Positions 1 to 11,842 of a DNA stretch of 64,000 bases are shown piece by piece. The number at the start of each line of letters is the position of its first letter. The first letter of the stretch is position 1. Origin of the DNA: Terfezia claveryi (lineage: Eukaryota; Ascomycota; Pezizomycetes; Pezizales; Pezizaceae); contig WHUX01000034.1 in assembly GCA_015179025.1 (NCBI GenBank), forward strand, positions 248,001 to 312,000. Reading direction: 5' to 3'. A model generated the notes under the pieces. The model saw nothing but the letters and a program-made list of their open reading frames with translations. It searched no databases and was not told the origin of the DNA. A program made the position numbers and the translations under genes.

Positions 1-604
1 TGCAACAGGAATTTACAGCGCAAAAAGTAACTTCTAACATTAGCTAGCGCGGACGATATAATATTGGTAGTTACCCTGAATCCCCGCTGCAGGAACTAAT
101 GAGACAATAGCCCTGTCCCTGATAACACAATTCTGAACTAGGTAAGGTAAATGTAATCTGCTGACATCAAGAGCCTTAACGCTGCTTGAACCAACCTTTC
201 AAGACTATTATTCTTTTAAGGACACCTTATGGATCCAATCTACATCTCCTGCCTTCGCTGTGCTCCCTAAACCCACAAGATATCGTAGACGCCATCCCAG
301 CTCTATATCCACAAAAGAAACAACCAGCTCTATAGATACGAGGTGTGCGTTAATTTCCAGTGCATATGCACTAGAATTAAAACCCATGCCTTCATAAACG
401 GGGCGGAAACAAATAAGACCCCGGTAAAATTGCATTATAACAAAGCTTCTGAATTAAAAAATAGCTAGGGAATCACAAGAATGACAGATAGCAAAGGATT
501 AATAGGCAGCTAATGCGAAGGGCAGAGGTGATTGAGGCCAAGTCGTGGTTGTTCATTCCTCGTGAAGCGATATTCATTGAGACCAAAGCCATGGTGATTG
601 ACTT
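1..604. other. gene-free flank, 3' side of RER1
   Basis: No reading frame here resembles a known family. The only open frame of note (208-435, minus) is 75 codons, has no recognisable domain and is likely chance. The last part probably holds the 3' UTR of the minus-strand RER1 gene. Confidence 0.5.
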
Positions 605-1346
605 CTAAGGCTTGGAGTAACGGGTCTTGCCGATGGTGAAGGGCACATATCGGTACTTAATCATGTGCTGAATTTGGCGACGCACTGTAAACCCGAGTCA
701 GCACGTCCTTGCGAATGAACCGAGGGATGGGGCATACGTACTCGTCAAGATAAACAGCAAGAACCAATAAACAACCAACACGGGCCAGAACACTGGAATA
801 TCGAAGACTTCAAACCAAGTACAGAAGAAGCCAATGGTGGTCGCCCTTGTCGCGCTGTGCCAGAACTTGAACTCCGGGAGTCGCCGGATAAAGGGGCGGA
901 ACTCCTCGTCATTCTTAATGGGCAGCGCGGAGGGGCCACCTTCTTCCAGCTCTTCTTGTTCTAGAGAAGGGTCGAATTTGGGGGTCAAGAAAGCGAGGAA
1001 GAGGTTAAGGAGGTAGATTCCGAGGGAATAAGCAACTATGGGAATACTACATCAGTAGGTGATCCTATGGGGAGCCATAGAGTAGGAGACTCACCGATGT
1101 ACCACCCTTGGGCGTATATTATCCGGAACATGAACACAAGGAGCAGGACGCCGGTTCCGATCCATCTTTGAGTAGTGTAAGGGGTTACTTTGTCAAGGTA
1201 TGTCTGGTACAGCTATACAGTTTGACGAACAGCCATTAGTTATCCGCCTAAGCATTGCCCCCAGTTTGGTGCCAACTCACCCTCGCTGCCTTGTTTGTTT
1301 GCGACGTGATGGCCGAAAAACCAGACTCAGGTGGCGGTGAATCCAT
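605..1346 (-). CDS. RER1: RER1, Golgi-to-ER retrieval receptor
   Basis: Small four-span membrane protein of the early Golgi that returns escaped ER membrane proteins, via their transmembrane segments, to the ER in COPI vesicles. Four exons on the minus strand: 1281-1346, 1095-1212, 742-1035 and 605-684; all junctions are in frame and give 185 residues, the normal family length. The start MDSPPPESGF precedes the conserved LYQTYLDKVTPY segment. Hydrophobic spans follow, with the family signatures QGWYIVAYSLGIYLLNLFLA, DEEFRPFIRRLPEFKFW and the C-terminal HMIKYRYVPFTIGKTRY. A shorter frame beginning MTPKFDPSLE is internal, because upstream sequence continues the conserved AFL-TPKFDPSLE block. 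It lies head to head with the RRM gene 742 bp away. Identification is secure; exon edges are fixed by family sequence. Confidence 0.96.
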
Positions 1347-2088
1347 TATTGCAGATGTTGTGTGATGTTAAACAGAGGTTGAAATGATCGTGATGGGTTG
1401 GAGCCGTGGATTGGCTGGGTGAGTTTGAGGTTGGGAGAGATCTGAAATTATCGCAGGCAATTGCAGGTAAACCAACCTACAGAATTTATTAGGTGCTGAC
1501 TTAAAATGTTGCTTGGCAGGAACTTCCGCCGCGCCTTAGTCACCGGCCACGCTAGCAGCTACAGCCTTCGCTCTCCGAGAGAGCTCGAACGCGAATTCAG
1601 CGTTCAATCCATCGAATATTGCTCACACGATTTTTTCCTCAGCAAAACAGCCTATATCCCATCAAAGCCTTTTCACATCCAGTAGCTTTTCCTAAGTGAC
1701 GAAAACGCCTGAAAAATGGATATTTCTCTTGATGAGATGATCCAACGAGGCATGCCCGACCTACGCCCACCATGCTGTTTGCAAGGCTAACATCCGGCCT
1801 CTCCAGAACGCAGAGCGAAGGACAACCTTCAGAGGCCGAATGCACCGCTGGGGCCTAAAGGGAGTACTGTGAAGGTACGCTTAATCCGACGCAAGACAAA
1901 CTCGGACCACCTCTATCATACCCACCGTCCCGTCCGCTTCCTCCTGTTCTCACCTCCTTCGCGCGGTCATTTATACATTTTTCCTTTCCTCTGTTCTCTA
2001 GAGGTTCTTGAACTCCAAACTCACTCCTTTCCTATAGCGGCATGGTGGGAGCGGCGTTGGGAAATCACCTTCTCCAGCACCTTCGAGC
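1347..2088. promoter_or_regulatory. divergent intergenic region RER1 / RRM gene
   Basis: 742 bp separate the start codons of two divergent genes, so both promoters and 5' UTRs must lie here. Pyrimidine-rich stretches precede the RRM start (about 1910-2010, CT-rich), as is common in fungal promoters and leaders. No specific binding site can be assigned. Confidence 0.5.
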
Positions 2089-2866
2089 ATGAGTAGCCGG
2101 TGGACACACGACCTCCATCATAAGAACAATCCTTTAGCTTCTCGAGTAACCAAGTCAACCCCACTCCCCTCATCAATAACACCCACCGTTGCCGCACAGT
2201 TATCGAACAACCGTCTTTTCACTGCATTACATGGAGCTATTAACCCCACACCACCCACTGCGCCGAAGAATGGCGTTGATGTTGGATTAAGCATCCGGGG
2301 AGCTTCTAGGCAAGTCTCTGGATTCTCAATAAAGGGTTTGGCAGGGCCTTTTGTGGTCCGGGCTTCAAATCTTGCCCCAGGGACGACAGCAGAAGACGTT
2401 AAGACCGCTATGCTACCTCTAGGGAAGATTGTCAGCTGCATAATACTCACTGCCAATCCAACGGTCATGGCAGAAATAGTCTTTGAAAAGAAGGATGCGG
2501 CGGATCGGTGCATTGAGCAATACAATAATCAGATAGCTGATGGTTAGTTCTTTGCATCTCAGTTCAATCGGTTGATCAAGGGTACTCGTAGTTTCTAACT
2601 TCGAATGTCAATTAGGTCGCCGTCTTCATGTTGTCCTACATAATGGCCCACCCATCGGAAAACCCTCTTCATTTTCCTCAAAATTCTCATCGCCATCGAC
2701 TTCTGTAGATCATAACACGGCCCGAGAAGACGCAGATAGGCAACGGCGGCTAGCAAATCAGCAACATCTGAATGGGAACGTTGTCGACGGAACGTATGGG
2801 TTTAAGGCACCCATACTATACAGCGACACGCTGGTGAGCAAGAGGGGAAGAGGCTTTCAGAGATAG
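2089..2866 (+). CDS. single-RRM RNA-binding protein
   Basis: Two exons, 2089-2542 and 2616-2866, intron 2543-2615 (GTTAGT..ATTAG), giving 234 residues. Residues about 85-165 form one RRM: a beta strand FVVRASNLAPGTT, an RNP1-like strand MAEIVFEKKDAADRC, and a closing strand DGRRLHVVLHNG completed only after splicing. The N-terminus is Ser/Thr/Pro-rich. The tail has the phrase NVVDGTYGFK and ends LVSKRGRGFQR, a short Arg/Gly end. The RRM spacing and the flanking RG end resemble the ALY/REF mRNA-export adaptors, but the C-terminal helix of Yra1/Mlo3 is not evident, so only 'RRM protein' is firm. Start chosen at the first ATG of the open frame; no upstream exon is needed. Confidence 0.85.
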
Positions 2867-3498
2867 GACTATGAGGAGCCTACTTCTGAAAATATGGCTG
2901 GATACGTTCCTCAAACTTGCGAATAACGAGTCGGCTTCTATGATGTAATTTCTACTGGTTTAAGTGGTTAGATAAGTGCTAGTATTCTTAGGATACAGGA
3001 AAGGCGCCTGGCACTGGGTATAGGTCTCTTATCACTTTCTTTCTATTTCACGGCCGCAGCCAAAAGCACCATTAACTTAGCGGTGGCCACCGACCAGGAC
3101 ATACCTTGTAGTAACGATTCACCAATTGAGCAAGAGAGCATTTTATCGATCATAGGGGACGAGCGCCCAATGGGGTCTGCGATTCTGTCATTTTCAATTG
3201 GTGACTTCATACCAGCTTCCTTTCCGTGCCTGATTTCAATGTTCCCTTTGTTCCTCGAAAATAAATATACCTTAATTGTCCTTGGTGCGATTCTGCACCA
3301 TTAGCTACGAGGGGCTTGTGCCAACCAGACTACTGCACCATAAGCGAGCACATGTCCGAGAACGCACTTTGTTCTATTCCCAACGCGTGACACTAGGCTA
3401 GATATAATTTAATCCAACACGCGACTGGAGACTCTCGCAACGAGGCCATACCTGACAAGAATTTACGGAAAAAAATATTTCTAACATCTCAGAACACA
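2867..3498. other. intergenic, contains one dispersed-repeat end
   Basis: No gene. Contains the 3' UTR of the RRM gene, a minus-oriented copy of the dispersed TAGTCTGGTTGGCACAA motif at 3316-3332, and the CMR1 promoter. A 73-codon open frame at 3083 has no family resemblance. Confidence 0.5.
3316..3332 (-). repeat. dispersed repeat end TAGTCTGGTTGGCACAA, copy 1
   Basis: Full 17-nt match on the minus strand to the motif also seen at 11027 and 31748. All are followed by a similar CCCTC-type extension, which suggests a shared terminus of a dispersed element rather than a chance match. Confidence 0.6.
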
Positions 3499-5774
3499 AT
3501 GCCAAAGCTAAGCTCGAAGGACAAGAAGGTTATAATAAGAAAAGAGGATGCGAAGGAAGCCTCACCTTTGCTAATGTGGATGAAAGGTGGAGCAAGGCAG
3601 GATAAAGAGTCTAGGGTGAAGAAATTTGTGAAAACAGAAGATGGAGAGGCGACGCCTAAGGTGAAGGAGCCATTGAAGCAGCGAAACTCAAAGGAAGAAG
3701 AGGACAATGAGGATGAGGATTCAGAAGTCTCGGACGAAGAAGAGGAACAGAAAGAATGGAAACCAACGAAAAGGGAGGTTACGAGGGTGAAAAAGGCAGC
3801 GAAGTCGAAGAGTAAGAGGATGATGAAGAAGCTGAATAAGCGAGCGCAGAAGGAGGAAGAAACAGAGAAGGAGGAGGAGGAAGAGATGGGAAGCGAAATG
3901 GTGGAGGAAGAATTGAAACCGGAGAAGAATGTTATGCCTACCAGATTGAAAGGAGAAATGAAGCCAAAGAAAGAAGAGCTAGATGATGAGAATGTTCAAG
4001 AGGGTGAGGAAGCGCAACAAGATGAGGATACAAAAGTTACTATGGGAGCCGACTTCAATGAGTATGAACGCCAACGGCAAGAGAATATCTTGAAAAACAA
4101 ACTCTTGTTGCAACAGCTCCAGCTAGATAGCGTAGCCCTCGGTTCTAAACCAAGATCAAAGCCAAAGCCTGCCCAAAAGTCTGCCCATCGGAAGAAGAAG
4201 GAATCCAGCGTCTCCACTACTGAACATGTCCCCCGACGGCAAAGTAGCCGAATAGCTGGTATGCCTGCGGACTCGGAAAAGGCGAAGCGGAAGTATGAGG
4301 AGGAGAGTGCAGTGTTAGAGCAAGCAGAACGGGCGAAGCGTATGAGGGTGGGAGGAGATATAAATTTTGATGTTGGGGGAATTGCGCTCCCAGTCAAGGG
4401 GCCAATATATGAGAGAACATTTACAGATGAGGATGTGAAGAATACGGACAATATGGATGTGAAGAAGTTGAGGGAGAAGATGATGGGATTGAAGTTGTAT
4501 GAACGATGGGCGCCGAATGGTAGGATTATCAAAAAATACCTTACGGCAATCGCTTCAGTTGCAGACTAATAGTTATCCCATAAACAATGAAGAAATCAAA
4601 ATTACGCCAGAGCGAGTGGTATAGCCTCATAGTTACAGCTATGGTTTCGAAGTATCTTACTGACCCCCTGTCTAGTATTATCTCGGTTTCCACCCCACAA
4701 TCGACAAGCAACTCATTTTTGCTGGAGACAAACTAGGCACCCTCGGGGTTTGGGATGCTTCCAGCTCCAAACCCCGCCCAGATGCCGAGGAAGATGACGA
4801 CGATGAAGAACTCCCGGCTATAAGTGAATTCAAGATTCACCCACGCACCATATCTTCATTCGCTTTCTCCCCATTCTCTATGAATACCATTTTAACTGCG
4901 TCGTACGACTCCTCCATTCGTTCATTTGACTTGACTAAAGGGCTTTCGACTGAGGTATACTTTGGTGAGGATGAAGAGGGTATCTCCGGGGTAGAGATCC
5001 ACGACGATAACCCTTACCTCGTTTACTTCTCTACTCTAGGGGGGCATATGGGGAGAAAAGACACGAGATACAAGGGAAAAGCAGATGTCTGGCAGTTAAG
5101 CGACAAAAAGATCGGTGGATTCAGTATACACCCAAAACAAACTCACCTATGTGTCACCGCGTCCTTGGATCGAACAATAAAAATTTGGGACCTGCGGAAG
5201 ATAGTCAGTGGCCATAAGGACGATGAGGGCTATAGTGGCCCAAAGCCTACAATGATAGGAGAGCACATATCACGGTTATCGGTATCGAGTGCGTACTGGA
5301 ATCGCAATGGGTCAATTGCTACGACATCGTATGATGATACCGTGAAAATATACCGATTTCCTAATGCGGGATTCTGGGCGCCTGGAGCAAAGATCCCCAT
5401 TGCTGATTGTGGTGGAGAGGCGGATGGTGAGGTGGAGCCGAGTACGGTCATAAAACATAACAATCAGACAGGAAGGTGGGTGACGATTTTGCGGGCACAG
5501 TGGCAGCAAAATCCAAGAGATAGTGCAGCTAAGTTGGTGATTGGAAACATGAACAGGTTAGTTTCCCCCAAACCTTCTTTTATCAACCCGAAGGGACTTG
5601 AATAACTTGTAGGTGCAAAATAGGTTTCTTGATATATATGCAGAGGACGGGACCCAGCTCGCGCAACTGGGAGATGATAGCTGTACTGCAGTCCCTGCGG
5701 CTGCCCAGCTCCATCCTACAGAAAATTGGGTTGCCGGTGGTACAGCGAGCGGTAAGGTGGCATTATTCTCTTGA
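3499..5774 (+). CDS. CMR1: CMR1-type WD40 repeat protein (DNA damage-binding)
   Basis: Nuclear WD40 protein related to yeast Cmr1/YDL156W, which associates with chromatin and gathers with replication-stress and protein quality-control factors. Four exons: 3499-4519, 4593-4618 (26 nt), 4676-5556 and 5624-5774, giving 692 residues. The first ~190 residues are an extremely Lys/Glu-rich extension. The family core follows: [17 protein letters not shown], the [10 protein letters not shown] motif, then [28 protein letters not shown] and further WD strands such as [15 protein letters not shown], ending [14 protein letters not shown]. Family members are usually about 500-550 residues, so the acidic/basic head is additional. 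The 26-nt exon 2 is needed to join the conserved [14 protein letters not shown] block; reading straight through hits a stop after 4569. Confidence 0.93.
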
Positions 5775-7630
5775 AAACATGATTGGTTCTAGGGCAATTA
5801 TGATGACAACCCTTAAAGGTAACATGTCGATGGGGTTGAGCTTTTTCTATGAGAGATTTTCAATTTGTTGTTTCCATATTATATTCCATTATTTTGCATA
5901 TGTTAGTTAAACTTGTATGAATTCGCATCCCAGTCATGTTTTATACTGTATATACTTTTAATAGTACTTATGCATTTAAAGATGCGAGCGCCGGTTTTAA
6001 CTTTGGTACTCTCCATGAATATCTTCGCGCACCCTCCTAGCTACGATTATTTAAGGATAGTCTCATAGATACTTGTGTTGGGCGAGGGCAGCGCTATTCC
6101 ACCATAGGTAGTCTCGGCACCACATCTCACTGCCGACTTCAGCCCTTCAGGGTAACTCAGGCATGTGACTAGCTATGTAGCTAACCGTGAGGATTCCCGT
6201 AGATTCCGACCCTGGGCTTCTAAAATGTATAGAGTAAGTAGAGAGAATAATAGCAAAAGCAATGCCCAGGGTTATTTTTAATGCACCCAAGGGGATAGAT
6301 TGCTTCAACATATCTATGTAAAGCAACAACCAAGCAGCAGAAGCAGATGGTTGAATACTCATCTATAAACAGCAACATTAATTCCCACACAAGAGCTCAG
6401 GCAAGGAGGGTCTGAATCAGCCAAGACATTCCTCGATGCCCTATGCATATAGACATATATAGTAATAGTTATAAATAAATCTTAAAAAAAAAAGGAGGAG
6501 AGGCGTAGATGGAAGCCACAAATTCCTGGATTTTTGTGCAGACTAGGCTTTTTTCTGATGTTCGGTCAAATAGTCCCAGATTAGGACAAATGGCCCCTAA
6601 AGAGAGATCAAAATTGTCAGCTGTATATTTTGCTTGATGGCGTTAAGTAGTCCTTCGTGTGTGAGGAAGCCAATGGAAGTAGGACCACCACCGAGTTCGA
6701 GTCACAGCATGTATTCGGGTTATGTAATAGTTGCGCACAGCACAACTCTCTCGTATTTCAATGGCTTGCTGTACTATATTTATCTACCGAGACCTGCCGA
6801 CTCTGATGTCAATGAATAAAGCTTGATTCCCCGACCCAACAGCTCTAGCCGAATCTGTCAAAAATCCAAATAAATCTTCACCCATGGGGAAATGCCATTG
6901 TTGAAAAAATATATAACTTTTGGCTCTTTGCGGCAAGGACTTCTTGACTCGGCACATTCACTGCCACGCGACAGCGCTAACCCTAATAGCTTCCGTGTTT
7001 TTCCCCATGATTATCAATAACATCGTACACATACCAAACCCTTGTTCTCCGCTGGTAACAGCCGACATATATTTAAGCTTGACGATATCGATAGCTATCT
7101 CGGTAGGGCTAGCGAGATTTGGCATGTACATGATCCTATCGGGACACGTCAAGGCCTAAAGGTTTTTCATCGCCAACTGGACTACAAGTTTTATCTGCAG
7201 CCCTATACGATAATATATGCTGAATGGTTGAGCTTTCCTTACGTAGGTATAGAACAAGCGAACCGTACCGGGGAAGGCGTCATGATCCGCTGTAAGCCAG
7301 GTCCGAATCCTGTAAGCATAACATTGGATTTCCTGGTCATGGCTAAAGGGCGATCCGGAATGATCCAGTCAAGGGAAGGCCGAAGAAGAGTAAGGAAGGC
7401 TTACCCGGCCCGTAAAGAACAGCCGATTTGAGGTCATATCTGTTGCATATCCAGCATTTTGCATCATGGCCGACTCCAGATCCGATCCAAATATAGGTAC
7501 GTATGTACTGTACATATATGTTGTCCACGTGTCTACCAGTCTGGCAGGCATACCAAAAGGTCCGTAGATATATATTCCCAACCTCATTACAGAATCAAAC
7601 GAATACAACGAAAAACGAACAACCTGCGCC

Positions 7631-7643
7631 GCCAACCAGACTA
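7631..7643 (-). repeat. dispersed repeat core, partial copy
   Basis: Thirteen-nt match to TAGTCTGGTTGGC on the minus strand. It diverges after the core, so it may be a decayed terminus. Confidence 0.4.
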
Positions 7644-9007
7644 CGGTGCAGACCAGCAGACATTTTATTGATGGAGTTAAGTTCAATTCGTTTGTTTCAT
7701 AGCATGTATAGTTACTTGGTGTCTATATATCTCTTCACTGAACCAGTACAACCATAGAACCGGCATTAATTCATGCAGTGATCATGGAGATTACAGCAAC
7801 GCCGGTGTTTAGGAGCTTATCTGCGGCCGGATAAGGTGCTGTTTACAGCTCAGGCTCTCCGCTCTGCAGAATGACAGACAAGGATGCTCTTGACCGCTTT
7901 CAGCACACAAATGACACTCCGGATCAGCTCGCATCTGGCTTGGTGTTGAACAGCTTCACGAAGGATGAAAGGATTATAAGCTGGGACTGCGATTTGGACT
8001 AGTGAACCTGATATCCAAAATCCGAGAAGCGAATAAAACAAAAGGGGTGGCTCCTCGATTCCATGTATCTCATGCAGTTATAGCCAATTAATCCGTTAAT
8101 GCATATATCCATCATATGCAGACTCAGAGACTCGACAGGCAGCGGAAGGGTTACACAGCAGTTTTGGTATGTTACATCGATCAGCTTGGGATTGCTCTCT
8201 CAGCCCTACGCATACTGCTTCCCCACCGCACCGCACCGGATGTCACAGTTGGTAAGAAATTGGTTTATATTCTTAAAGCTACGATAGGTACACGGTTGTG
8301 CTATCCAACAGTCTTGACCGCAGCCTCCCCAAATAATAGAGCCTTGATATCGATTGGTCATCTAGCCGGTTGTTGATGCTCTTCAGATTTTGGTAACTAT
8401 CTATAATTGATACGTCGATGCTGTCAGCCTCACATTTCGACAAATTTTTAATCGCCGTTACCAACCAAATTAGCGAGGGGCACAGTCGCACCACCCCGCA
8501 TCTAAGCTCAAGTTCGCTAAGCCCTACGGATTGAAGGGCTCAGGCTTACTCGTAAGCTATGGTTGTAGGTCCACTCTATCGATCTTTAGCCACTAAGGAG
8601 CGGTAAACGGAATGTGCAAGCTGAAAATGGCAGGGGCACGAAAAGCAACCGGACTGAGAACTGAACCACGGTGGCGAGGCAACTCCGCCATTCCACCTGA
8701 TTTGAATATATCAACAAATACCGTCTGTTGGATGGCCGCGACCGACTACACCACATGCCAGTATGACTCTTAGGGCTGAGATGTGGGGTACAGTACACAA
8801 CATAACAAGAATTGATTTTGGCGTCCATGAACCCAGAAAGATGTATATCCGGCAATTCTTCAGATGCCTGATTTGACCAACTCCCGTAAAAGCCACATTG
8901 CGATCTTCAGTCTCTGATTATTAATTAATTGGCGTGTTGAATAAGGCCGATAGACACGAACCTTTTCGAAGCAAGAAAAAAGCCCGTTTACGGAATACCA
9001 CAATATC

Positions 9008-9030
9008 GGTACCTAGTTTACTTAGGTACC
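9008..9030. repeat. short palindrome GGTACCTA-loop-TAGGTACC
   Basis: Perfect 8-nt inverted arms (9008-9015 and 9023-9030) around a 7-nt loop. Related GTACCTAGGTA strings recur at about 53.2 and 53.5 kb. Function unknown. Confidence 0.5.
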
Positions 9031-10507
9031 AGCTTCAGTTCCATCGATATGCGTTCATTTCCGAATCCGTAAACACCTTCACCTGTCCTAGCATCGCCCA
9101 AAGTTGAAGTACCGGTAGGTCGGTTTCTGAGACCTCACAGTCAGATGCTAGCGTAGTCTCGATCAAGCGTACACTTGTCTGAGGTCAAGCCCAAGAGCCG
9201 GTCCCAAACAGTCACCTGCCGAGCGTAACTTTCCAAAATGCCCGGTTCCAGCACCACGGTACTTGTTACTTTGATCCTTGGGCTACACGCTTTTCTTTTT
9301 TTTCTAATACGCTTGAGCCCTCCCGGACGTAAAACTGCCGGTGGTCGGCGTTGCTAGGCTATTCGCCGGGGGGGCCGGAGCAATAGGACAGATTGAGAGA
9401 CAACGAATACGGAGTAGTGTACTTATCACTCTCCTTCTCTGTAACTACTTAGAGGTTGATACGACAGATCGTGCTTTGACCACTTGAAAGGGGGTTGTTG
9501 CGCGGTGAACTGATCGGATCCAACCGCACGAACACCTTGTTAAAACACACCTTGAATTACCTCTCTGCTCTCTTAGGCACGAACTTCCGTTGCTCTGGTG
9601 GTAACTGGTAATTACCACAAAACGTTTTACATATATATGTGTAACACCGTCAAAGGGCCAGTTAATTGAATGTACAGTATATGAGCTACGTGACCAACGT
9701 CGCCTTACTCGTGGATTTCATGGTACTGTGAACAATATCAACAATATGCGTAGTAACTATGCATTGTCGAGTTTGTAATCCGAGCTGGGCTGCGCTGCAG
9801 GCACGCGAGCCGAACCGGGGCTGGCAGCATGCCTGTCGAGCTAGTAGGGGAAGGCAGGCGACGGGGGCGGAAGGGTTAATTTGCGGGGGGAGTTTTGGAA
9901 AAACGAAACTCTCTTTCTGAGACTTCTATTTTCTTTAGCAATTCAGACTTAAGTACCGGTGCCGGTAGTTAGGTAGGAATTCCGTTTTTCTCGTAGAATG
10001 CTTGATATTTTTGAAAGTTTGGGCCCAATCTCGCTCATGACATCCTTGTTTCGCTCAGATACCGGTACCGGTAGTCCCATTCATCGGGATGTTGTCTGAG
10101 CCAGCACTTGAGGGCGGCACGAGAGTACACTTGAGACACAACCCTCAGGTGCCGTATTCAACACCGGTTGGTAAGTTCCCCACCGGCAGTCACGCTCATT
10201 CTTGTTCATGCACCCCAGAGAACTTTTCCCGGAACGGGATCATATATCCTGGCTGCGTTGCTTCGTTTCCAATGGTTTGGTATACTATGTAGTAATCTAC
10301 CGAGACATTTCGAAGGGATAACTGCGGTACTTTATGTACCGGTTAGCAACAACTTTCTGTGCCGCGGTCAAGCCCCCCTCCAGAGTAATAGGTTCCTACC
10401 CCTATCACCGCGCAAAATAGGCGAGATAACCTAGATCGGGGGGGCCCCTATCCTTCCACCGAAAAACATTTATGCGATGCTTTGAGAATCTGAACCCAAA
10501 TATTACA

Positions 10508-10533
10508 TTTTTTTTTTTTTTTTTTTTTTTTTT
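10508..10533. repeat. T26 homopolymer tract
   Basis: Twenty-six consecutive T on the plus strand in gene-free DNA. Length may be inexact because such runs are prone to sequencing error. Confidence 0.8.
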
Positions 10534-11026
10534 CTCCTGCAGCATAATTAGCCTTAGGTTGCGGAGGGAATATATCAAAAAGTAAGCAATAATTGCTTGA
10601 CGATTCGAGCGGTGTATTACTTATCGTCAAGAACTCGAGACTGGTTACATAGGGGCTTGGATATGAGAGCATAGCGACAGCCGATGACGTCTTTGGTTTG
10701 CAAAGCATCGGGGGGAATAAAGGGCTGCCACAGATTACTACCCTTAATGACGTTTTTTAGCATCGGGTACCTGATTTTCTTGGATTTCATAAATAAGTTT
10801 GGTTACAAATTAATTAGCCCAGGAGTTCCCTATTGCTGGACACGGAGATATGATTGCTCCGCTCCACGCATTAAACAATAATAATATAATTTGCTTGGTC
10901 ATCATCATCCACGTCAATAATAGGTAGGCATGCATATACTTTTTGAAAAGCTGAGTCACGAGAAAAACGAGGATTAAGGCAGGGAAAAAAAACGTTTAAT
11001 TCGATCCAGCCTGCATAGTAAGTATG

Positions 11027-11043
11027 TAGTCTGGTTGGCACAA
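11027..11043 (+). repeat. dispersed repeat end TAGTCTGGTTGGCACAA, copy 2
   Basis: Exact 17-nt match to the copies at 3316 (minus) and 31748, followed by CACCCTC. No opposite-oriented partner was found within several kb, so the element it would bound is not defined. Confidence 0.6.
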
Positions 11044-11819
11044 CACCCTCGGAATGGTAAGCTCTGCTGGCAGGCAATTTGTTTTCGTAGGCTAGCGGTT
11101 TTGGACGATATGTGATAGGTATCGATTGCTTTTACAAAACCCCACTTTCTATTCTTCGTATCCAATGCCATACCCCATAAGTACTTAATCTGCGGAATCA
11201 ACACTGACGTCACTGTTGGTATTGGGTGAAAATTAATTTTTGCTGACATATGCGTGAAGAATATGAAGCCTGTAAGAAAAAAAAAATTCTTGGCCGATAT
11301 ATTAGATATTAGGGCGTTTCCGTCACAGTGGTTATGGTTATGTTGACTGTATGTACGACGTGAAATGCGTGTATGAACAATCACTCATCATGACCAAATC
11401 GGCGTAAGTCTCTAACGAACAATTAATTCGCAATTGAGGGAAAAGCTCTTACTCATCTGTGGATGATTAATGCACAAGTTCTGCCCAATCGAATCGAACT
11501 TTATTAGGCTACAATAACTATGAGTCTTGAACTGTATTGGGTGGACTGAAGTTGGCAAATAATAATTCTAGACTCTCTTGTGGATAGAGGGATCTAACCT
11601 CGCTAAAGGAACCGAGAAAGTGGGTAGAATAGCACAAGCCATCCGAGGGGTAAGCTCGGGGCAAGATGCAACCACTATCGGTATCAGGTTTAGGGGCGAT
11701 CTCAGCTTCGGGGTATGCACCAACTATTTCAAATTGAGTAATTCGAGCCCTTCAAGACGACCAGCAAGCCACAGGTAAAATATAAACAGCCATTATACTT
11801 GAGCTCAATCGCATGCCGG

Positions 11820-11842
11820 TAGCTTGCTGTATTAGCAAGCTA
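11820..11842. repeat. 9-bp perfect hairpin
   Basis: TAGCTTGCT and AGCAAGCTA are exact reverse complements separated by five bases. It is isolated from any gene; it could be a decayed mobile-element end or chance. Confidence 0.45.

Noticed and set aside
698..988. RER1 starting at the internal Met (MTPKFDPSLE)
   Set aside because: Conserved transmembrane and N-terminal blocks continue upstream across two introns to an ATG at 1346.
7285..7325. tRNA-like T-arm AGGTCCGAATCCTGT (B-box resemblance)
   Set aside because: The T-loop is TCCGAAT rather than TTCGAAT, and no pairing 5' acceptor strand, D-arm or A-box was found upstream.
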